This document shows, one piece after another, positions 57,401 to 64,000 of a DNA stretch of 64,000 nucleotides. The stretch is from Perkinsus olseni (taxonomy: Eukaryota; Perkinsozoa; Perkinsida; Perkinsidae), in assembly GCA_013115135.1 (NCBI GenBank), contig JABANP010000063.1, positions 119,248-183,247 on the forward strand. Reading direction: 5' to 3'. The position numbers and the translations under genes were made by a program. Each line of letters begins with the position of its first letter. Positions within the stretch are counted from its first letter, which is position 1. The notes below the pieces were generated by a model, which saw only the letters and a list, made by a program, of their open reading frames with translations, ran no database searches and was not told the DNA's origin.

Positions 57401-59682
57401 GCTGCTTCTGCACTACCAATGTCTTACGCCACGTCGATTCTCGGTAAGATTACTTATTACCTCCCAATGCCACGCTCACGGCAAGTTAGAACGCCATACG
57501 AAAATCCTTTATTCTTTTCAGCCCTCGATCTTCGCGCTGGTCTCAACCGTGGTCCGAAGCGAACAGTACTTGTGCACTCCGCTGCCGGCGGTGTTGGTTT
57601 GTCTTGCGTTGCTTGGCTTTCAAGACGCGGCCATCACGTAATGGGCACGTGCCATTCGAAGGATGAAAGGAAGGTCGAAATGCTGAAGGTGAGCTCACCA
57701 CTCCACTGCTGTTCCTCGAAGCATCAGCGTTCTTGGCCATGATAGACCTAGCAGTTTTACTTGAGGAAATGCGGCAAGTCATCGGTCTGCAAATCGACCG
57801 AGGTGATTCCTTGAACTTTTCAGAAACTGGGCGTATCGGAGATCTTCGACAGTCGTGATGTATCCTCATGGTATGTTCCGCTCAAGACGGGTGAGGCCCC
57901 GCGGCCGGCGGCCATCATCGGCGCTCTGGACGGTGACCAGCTATCCAGGTAAGTGTCGGCGTATCCGCGATCTCTGCAGACCGATTTTGAGTCATCGTGG
58001 TCACTCGCCAATTCTGTTGATAAGTTTCATTTCAGGTCGTTCGAAGTGGTTGCCTCTAACGGTTTCATACTGGACCTGGCCAAGAAAGAGCAAATGCTCG
58101 AAGCTGTGAACCTACCCCTGAGTCACTTCCTTAGAGGTAACTCAACAGCACTTCCTCCAATGGAACCCGGTCCCCAAGGTGGCTCTCGGAAGATGATTGA
58201 AAGCGCTTCCGCTATGTTGCTGCTCAGGTGTGACATACAGTGCGTGCCATCTGGATGAGTTCATGCGAACAGCCGAGCCTGCCGAGGTCTCCGATCTGAT
58301 GAGGCGGGTATGGGAGGAAGCCTCAGCCACCGTGCGCACCGACGAGAGTTCCATGCCGGTGACTATTTACCCCTGCCGAGAACTGAAGCGTGCGCTTGAG
58401 GTGAGACTCGATTGCGCTTATTGAGGCCATGAGCGCTCTCCATCCCGTCGGTTAGGTCCTCACCACCGGGAAGAACATCGGCAAAGTAGTCGTGAGGATG
58501 GAGTCACCGATGCAGAACGGTCTTGCGCATACCACGATCGTAGATATGCGTCGAAACGAAGATCCTGTTCAGGGTGCGGCCCTGGTTGCGACCCCACTTG
58601 ATTCGAACTTTGTCGCGGAGCCTCCGACAGTTACTGTACGTGCTTCTGAAGTGATTTCTGTTGACCTGCTGAGGCCGCTGGTGAACCTTGAGCCTGCCGG
58701 TGCTGCATACGTCGCCACGCTGAAGCCTCCCGAATTGCCAGCATCCCCAGTGTGGCATGGCTGTTGTGAGGCATCCTCGGCCTCTTCTTCGACGGACGTG
58801 GACGGGAAGCTAGCCATTCTAACAGCAGCTGTCCGACAGCGAGGAAATGCCTCCGTCCTCGGTCCTATGTCAGACGAAGAGCTTGCTAGCAGATCGCTCG
58901 AAGAACTTGGCTTTGATTCCCTGGCGCGCTTGCAGCTCTCGGCTGCGATTCGGAAGCTTTCGCCAGGCGTGCGGGGCTTGGTGGGGAGCGAGCTGGTCGG
59001 TCACCTACCGCTCAGCCAGCTTGTTGCCGAGAAACCGAGAATAAGTCGGCCCTTAGGCAGTCACAGAGGGAAGTGGCTCGCATTACATGGATTCCGTACG
59101 AACAGCGAACTCTTCGCCCAGCAGCTTGCTGGGCTTGGGGACTTCCTCGGCGTTGACTTTATTTTTGTTAATGCCCCTCATGAAGCTCATGGCCCTGGTT
59201 ATGGAGGTTCTATCAGCGCTGCTGATTGTTACGAGTGGTGGTGGAAGGGCGAGAGCGAGGACAAATCATATGAAACGGGATGGATAGGCGCTGAAGGCCT
59301 TCTCTCGAGTCAACGATTCTTGCGGGAGCAAGTTCAGCGAGTTAAGCCTGACGGAGTGGTCGGTTTCTCGCAGGGTGGTGGCATGGCCTACTGGATGCTA
59401 TGCGAAGGTCTCGTCAAAAAAGGTGTGTTATTCAGCCCTGTGGGTCCCGCTGGATCGGAGACCTACAAACCTGCAGATAGTACCAATATAGTGGTGGTGA
59501 GGAGTACCCGAGCCGATGAAGCTTCTGCGACTTTTTGTGATGATACCATTGGTGGGGACTCCTTCCTCGCTCACGAGCAGGGTCATGCCGTACCGAGGTG
59601 TGGGGACGAGAAATACAAGAAACTCTACGACATCATGCTGCAACGGTTGGATTTGCATAACGATGCTGTGAAGGGAGCCTAG
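48491..59682 (+). CDS. Hybrid NRPS-PKS megasynthase: A-PCP-KS-AT-KR-DH-ER-ACP-hydrolase
   Basis: The A domain (49.4-51.5 kb) has TSGSTSGLPKGV, a weak STTETGDAA and the lysine motif MMKTGKVDK. PCP serine 51710 (GGQSL). KS (51.9-53.35 kb): LLDPHQR, cysteine in GTACSSA (52531), EAHATGT, NIGHANTAAG. AT: CPGQG, serine in GASLGE (53869), GAFHSHYVD. KR: VVITGGFGGLGRL and SPGQSVYAAAN (Tyr 55624). DH follows: HRTEGGIVVP (His 56011), YGPSF, Asp in VMDACTH (56434). ER: SGIVTAVGEG and VLVHSAAGGVG (about 57570). ACP serine in LGFDSL (58918). The C terminus is an FSH1-type alpha/beta hydrolase: LALHGF, nucleophile GFSQGG (59368), GHAVP. It likely builds a reduced polyketide and releases it by hydrolysis. 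KR before DH and ER is not the usual order. Single-base frameshifts lie near 52727 and 55601. Exons before 49229 (real acceptor) are uncertain. Confidence 0.85.
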
Positions 59683-60088
59683 TGTGTGCCGTGTTGTCGT
59701 TCCTAAGTTTCTTGTAAGATTCATCGATTGAAATGCTGATTCTAATGAGCCGACGCTTGTTGAGTAGCCACAGTGACATGTGGGCCCCCGTCATTCGAAG
59801 CCGTGGGAGTCACACCTTGAGCGTCAGTGAATCTGCAGGAGAGACCTTCAGGGTATCCTTATATCAACCGTATCGGAGAATGAGTCATGGGCTCGCTGCA
59901 GCGATCCCCTCTACAGCTACGAGTTCACACGACATCTCAATCCTGAGGTGTCACTCGAACGTACTCTACACTTCAGGGCCTAACGCCTGAAAGAGTTTTC
60001 GGGCCTTGACGAACCTTTGGGGGTTTCACTAGGGTTCTCCACAAAGGCTCCTTAAAGATTTATCGAGTCAGGGTGGCCGCGCCTTCAA

Positions 60089-60105
60089 CCCCCCCCCCCC
60101 CCCCC
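60089..60105. repeat. Poly-C tract (17 C)
   Basis: An uninterrupted homopolymer of C in spacer DNA. Its length is likely to vary between reads or alleles. Confidence 0.9.
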
Positions 60106-61414
60106 GCCCTGCAGACATCTGAAATGCCCTGAATTTCCTCCAAGTCTCCTGAGGTTAGGTCTCTCACCTTGTGGGACCTCGATCCTTGATGCGCTTATGA
60201 GATAGGCCCTATCGTTTGCTGGGCAGTTCTTCTCAGAAACTTACTTTGAGTTTCGCTCGTGAGAGCTTTCCTCAGTGACTGTTTCGTCTCATCGATTCCC
60301 AGTTTGACAGAGCATTAGACAGTGGATCCAAGTTGACGCTTTTCGAGTCCAACGCCAAGGACCGGCTTTGTTGAACTAGGACCGATGTATCTCGTTTCAA
60401 GAGGGATGAGTTTAGGCAAGTTTATTGAGCACAGCAAGTAGCCCTCAGGCAGAGGTTGGGGCAAACCTGAGATACTTTTTTTCCTCCCGGCAGAAGTGAA
60501 AGCCACAGGCTAGCCTGTGAGCAATGTTTGAGCAAGCCGAAATCCCGAGGCTGTCCCGATTGACACGATACTGTGTCACGAGCTAGCAGCGCTACAACGG
60601 TCTAAATGACATCATATCGAACTGTTGATTTAATTTTTTCTCTTCTCGCACCCATCATCTGAGGTTCTGGGTGCGCCATGCCCCGATACGTCAAGTATCA
60701 CAGCGCATGGTGTTGAGTGTGCAAGTCATCTTGCGCACTCGAGATACAACCCACATACCCAAGCCTCAAGTGAGGGTGCAAGTTTAGAGCGTCGTAAAAG
60801 ACTATACTGTCCTGTGAATCACTACCGTAGTTGAGTTTGTTCCTAGTAAGTTAAAGGCGCGCTTAATCCGCTTCCACAACTGGGGTGGCCGTGCACTACC
60901 ACAAACACTAGCTCTCCCCAAAATGTGTCGACCACAAGCATCATCTCCGAGAGTCTCGGACCGAGACTCGAAAAGTCCGTATCCTAGAACTTAACCTCCC
61001 TCATACCGAGGCTGACACTCTCAAATGGCAACGTTTACAGGTGCTCATCAGGTTTCACTCGAATCCGATTGCTTCACGCAGCTCTTGCTTCGCTTTTGAA
61101 GGTTGGCCTTTCACAGAAGTTTGCCATAGCTGTACATCGATCCAGTACAGCGCTACATGAGTACGTCGGGGTCCACGGGGATCTCAGAAACCTTGTGTGT
61201 GGTTATCAAGAATTGAGAACAAGTTCTAGGGAGCGGATGGGGTCGCGAGAGAGTGCGGCGCGCACCCGTAGGCACGAAACAGTTGCCTAGGGCACCATAG
61301 GGATGGCCCGACCGGTGCCGAGTCATCCATCCGAGCTCTCGTCGATTTTACTTTTAGGATCGGGAGACATTACCTTCCGAGGGGCTGCGGAGGCGTCGGG
61401 CCTCTTGAAGGTGT

Positions 61415-61435
61415 TAATGTGACTTAGTCACATTA
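61415..61435. repeat. Palindrome with 10-bp arms
   Basis: TAATGTGACT and AGTCACATTA face each other across one base. It lies 17 bases upstream of a longer hairpin. Confidence 0.8.
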
Positions 61436-61452
61436 TCACGGTCCCGTTAGTC

Positions 61453-61499
61453 ACGGGTTTCCGATTGATAGCCACATAGACTATCAGTCGGAAACCCGT
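61453..61499. repeat. Long hairpin, 19-position stem, 9-base loop
   Basis: Arms ACGGGTTTCCGA and TCGGAAACCCGT pair perfectly over 12 bases, then a T-G position (wobble in RNA), then TGATAG with CTATCA, around loop CCACATAGA. No target-site duplication could be confirmed by eye. It could be a small inverted-repeat element, a terminator-like structure or a non-coding RNA hairpin. Confidence 0.75.
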
Positions 61500-62236
61500 A
61501 AGCGTTGAGCCCATACTCAAGCTCTTGGGCCGGGTTTGCGACCTGTTAGTCCTCACCGCACACTCCCGATCGACTGAGTTACTAATGGAACGACTCCGGA
61601 AGCGACTCTTGAAACATCGCACGATCATTTAGGCGAGCCTCCGAGTGACGCGCAGCGATCTTAATCGTTTTGCTCACAGCGGCTAAGAGAGCACAGCATC
61701 CGTACTGTCGGGCGAAAAGAGCGCGGTGGCTAATCATGCGGTTTCCAATCGCGTGATGCAAAGGGAGGAGTCGAATGCTTTTGGTCAATCTTTCATAAGA
61801 GATCAATTGGCTCTGCCCAACGCGACACCTCCCCTGAGAACTTCGACATCGGCAGAAACCGCCCCTAGAGTCCGAGCTCCCAGACGAGCACGACGGGACA
61901 AAGAAGTCTCCAGCTGACCAGTGGAGCCAAATAGTCCATTAGGGGCGGCGACTCGAACATTGAACGATAATGTGAACGACTTGGACTGGAAAAGCAGAAA
62001 TGACAGAAGAGCGATAACTGTGGTCCATAGAGGCAGGGTTGAACGAATATTACAAACGGTTAGGAAGAATGAAATACTAACCGGAAAAGTGGCCTTCCCC
62101 TGCCATTGAGTCCACGGTGCCGCTCCATGAGAGTCGGCCTGAAAAATAGCGAAATGAGTGGTATCTCTAAGTTTTCAGAGAATCTACTGGCGACAGGAAA
62201 GTAGTCCTGTATAGACCGCAAGAAGCAATACGAAAA

Positions 62237-63955
62237 CTAAGCAATAAGATCATCCGTGTCTTGAACAACAGATTCAGTAGCCTTATCATTGGTGGCTGAC
62301 TTGTCATCTCCCGTAAGGAGCCTCTTTCTCTGCAACCATTTATCGAGTAGAGAGCCCGCGGTAGCCGATGTATCGTCGCCATCGGACATGATGCGCTCAT
62401 TCATCCTAGCATTGGGGATCAGCCACAAGAAGAAGAGCGACGTGGTACTGAGCCCTATCAATATCATTGATACAATCCATAGATTATCAAAAGTCTGAGA
62501 CTCGTCAACTCCGGGTAGTCCTCGTGGGGTGACTCCTAATAATTGACTGATATAGCCCGCGATAGGAGGAGTGACGTTCTGGCTATAGTTCGATAGGGAG
62601 GCCAGCAAGGCGAACATAGTTGCCTCCATGTTTTTCGGACATAAGTGAGATAGGATAAGGAACCCCGGCATGAACTGTATCATGGACACCGCGGCTACTA
62701 ACGCGCTGCTGCCAACTGCAAAGACATGATCGGGGATGCCGATCCGCACGTTGAGGCGAGAGAAAATTATCGGGTCACCAAGCTGCATTATGACCAGCAT
62801 CAAGGTCATCGTGAAATAAACTGTACGATACTTCCACCCTTTCATGAACTTGCCGAATGCGAAGATAGCAAGAACAGAGCAGAGCTGTCCGACAGTCCCC
62901 AAGACTGAGCCATAGAAAATGTCGGAGAAGTGAGGGCCCGCAGGATACTGCTGCTCGTCGTTGGTGAAGAAGTAGATAGACGGCCCACCAATGGAGATTA
63001 TAGTTACTTGCGAAATGGCATTGAACAGCATCAATTTCCCAATCACTGGCTTCATCACAGCGAATGCGGAGCCAGTGAGGAGTATAACAGTTAAGATAGC
63101 CGTCACGAAGGAAACTGTATTCGACTGGGCCGCTAGGTTGAGGATAGAATAGCCCACAGCGGTAACTCCAACTGCAACCGAGAGAATCGCGACAGCTCTC
63201 TGATTGTTCCACAGATGCTCACGGTGAGCCCTGGCTTGCTCTTTCGTAGCGCGACTTTCCTCGAAAAAGTTCAGCCACGCGGGTACTATGACCGTCGAGG
63301 ATGTGAAAATCGTCGTCAGCACCGCCCACTGCGCACCACCGAGTCCCCACACACCATCAGCATATTCAACGACGAACCCGACGAGCAGAGTGGCGAAGAG
63401 ACCAAGCAACTGATTTCCAGCCCAGACATAGCTGACCAGAGCTGGTCCCGACTCGGGTACGCTAGCGAGACGGCGAGAGTACACAGCCTCAGCGAGTAGG
63501 TCATATCCCATCAACTGAAGATTGGCCAAGAACAGCCCAACCGCCGCAATCGGTGCATTACTCTCCACCAGATTGAGCGACACCGCCAGGATGGTACCGC
63601 CGAGGCCGAGAATGCTCACAATCATCATATAAGGAAGCTTGTGATAACCAAATATGGGGAAGGAGTCCGAGATCACCCCTAACCATGGCTTCATCGCCCA
63701 AGGCATGAAAATTACCGAGTAATATCGGTCCATGTCTGGGCCGGTCACATTCATAGCGCGGAAGTAGAATCGAACACTGGAAGCGAGCATGATGTAGCTA
63801 TAGCCTTTCGCCCAGTGATTGGTGAAGTGTAGCATCAGGACGAGCTTCCAGCCAAAATCCTTACAGAGCATGGTAATTGCTCCGACAACGGGAACTTTCT
63901 TTATAAAGCTACCGCGAGCGGTCGAAGCCCGGGAGGGGGCAGCTGGGGGAGGCAT
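62237..63955 (-). CDS. Folate-biopterin (BT1) family membrane transporter
   Basis: A single-exon protein of 572 residues on the minus strand, starting at an ATG (63955). Twelve or so hydrophobic segments span most of the length. Near residues 75-105 it has YYSVIFMPWAMKPWLGVISD followed by FPIFGYHKLPYM, the signature of the BT1 family (KP....SD..P..GY.+.PY) within the major facilitator superfamily. GPALVSYVWAGNQLLGLFAT and the late PGFLILSHLCPKNMEATMFA, with acidic-helix KNMEATMF and NYSQNVTPPIAGYIS, also match BT1 members. Both termini are hydrophilic and likely cytosolic. Known members move pteridines, folates or S-adenosylmethionine in kinetoplastids and apicomplexans; this one's substrate is unknown. 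No intron, like the transporter at 0.5 kb. Confidence 0.88.
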   Translation of the reverse strand: MPPPAAPSRASTARGSFIKKVPVVGAITMLCKDFGWKLVLMLHFTNHWAKGYSYIMLASSVRFYFRAMNVTGPDMDRYYSVIFMPWAMKPWLGVISDSFPIFGYHKLPYMMIVSILGLGGTILAVSLNLVESNAPIAAVGLFLANLQLMGYDLLAEAVYSRRLASVPESGPALVSYVWAGNQLLGLFATLLVGFVVEYADGVWGLGGAQWAVLTTIFTSSTVIVPAWLNFFEESRATKEQARAHREHLWNNQRAVAILSVAVGVTAVGYSILNLAAQSNTVSFVTAILTVILLTGSAFAVMKPVIGKLMLFNAISQVTIISIGGPSIYFFTNDEQQYPAGPHFSDIFYGSVLGTVGQLCSVLAIFAFGKFMKGWKYRTVYFTMTLMLVIMQLGDPIIFSRLNVRIGIPDHVFAVGSSALVAAVSMIQFMPGFLILSHLCPKNMEATMFALLASLSNYSQNVTPPIAGYISQLLGVTPRGLPGVDESQTFDNLWIVSMILIGLSTTSLFFLWLIPNARMNERIMSDGDDTSATAGSLLDKWLQRKRLLTGDDKSATNDKATESVVQDTDDLIA

Positions 63956-64000
63956 AGTCGGAGGAAAATACTATGACCTGCAATTGGCCGATATAGTGCT

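Larger units (their letters stand above)
59683..62236. other. Gene-free stretch with hairpins and homopolymer
   Basis: About 2.55 kb between the megasynthase stop and the BT1-type transporter stop (convergent genes). Only short open frames without motifs occur. It holds a 17-base C run at 60089-60105 and two inverted repeats at 61415-61499. The rest resembles unique AT/GC-balanced spacer. Confidence 0.55.

Noticed and set aside
1..64000. Spliced-leader RNA gene or leader relics
   Set aside because: I looked for the dinoflagellate/perkinsozoan leader string ending in GGCTCAAG in front of genes and found no convincing copy.

Overview
This is nuclear DNA of a unicellular eukaryote. Genes on both strands are dense and many are cut by short GT-AG introns (mostly 37-90 nt). 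There are no operons or ribosome binding sites, and gene ends are separated by a few hundred bases to 2.5 kb. Gene content (kinesin-3, 26S proteasome Rpn5, WDR55, mitochondrial succinyl-CoA ligase alpha, RAP-domain organellar RNA-binding proteins, a BT1-type transporter and a giant hybrid NRPS-PKS) points to an alveolate protist. The best single guess is a perkinsozoan such as Perkinsus. That assignment is an inference from gene content and intron style, and no spliced-leader RNA gene was found to confirm it.

Layout. 0.5-1.6 kb: single-exon nucleotide-sugar/triose-phosphate-type transporter. 1.9-4.9 kb: intron-rich unrecognised protein ending in an SH3 domain. 5.2-11.9 kb: kinesin-3 (motor, FHA, coiled coil, then an EF-hand pair probably in the same unit), with a tRNA-Leu(CAA) gene inside one intron. 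12.3-16.1 kb: two tandem intronless RAP-type proteins. 16.3-18.1 kb: mitochondrial carrier. 18.7-20.6 kb: JmjC oxygenase. 21.7 kb: a second identical tRNA-Leu(CAA). 21.8-24.9 kb: on the minus strand a coiled-coil protein and WDR55, with a doubtful plus-strand JmjC-like fragment. 25.8-36.1 kb: three tandem PTB/hnRNP-L-type four-RRM genes. 37.7-40 kb, minus: succinyl-CoA ligase alpha and a GINS/Sld5-like protein. 40.1-44.9 kb, minus: two tandem triple-KH Gln-rich proteins sharing a nearly identical 0.36-kb block. 45.7-48.3 kb: Rpn5. About 48.5-59.7 kb: one NRPS-PKS megasynthase. 59.7-62.2 kb: gene-free stretch with hairpins and a C17 run. 62.2-64.0 kb, minus: BT1-family transporter.

Two themes stand out. 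First, seven RNA-binding-protein genes (2 RAP, 3 PTB-like, 2 KH) have arisen as three independent local tandem families. Second, the megasynthase has the unusual reading order A-PCP-KS-AT-KR-DH-ER-ACP-hydrolase, with catalytic residues visible in every PKS domain. Its A domain lacks the aspartate that normally holds an amino group, so a non-amino-acid starter is possible.

Caution. At least four single-base frameshifts interrupt otherwise perfect domain motifs: two in KH copy A, one in the KS and one in the KR. They are most simply explained by indel errors in the assembly, but real decay cannot be excluded by eye. Exon borders were chosen by hand from reading-frame continuity and GT/AG sites. 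Gene ends and many 5' exons are therefore approximate.
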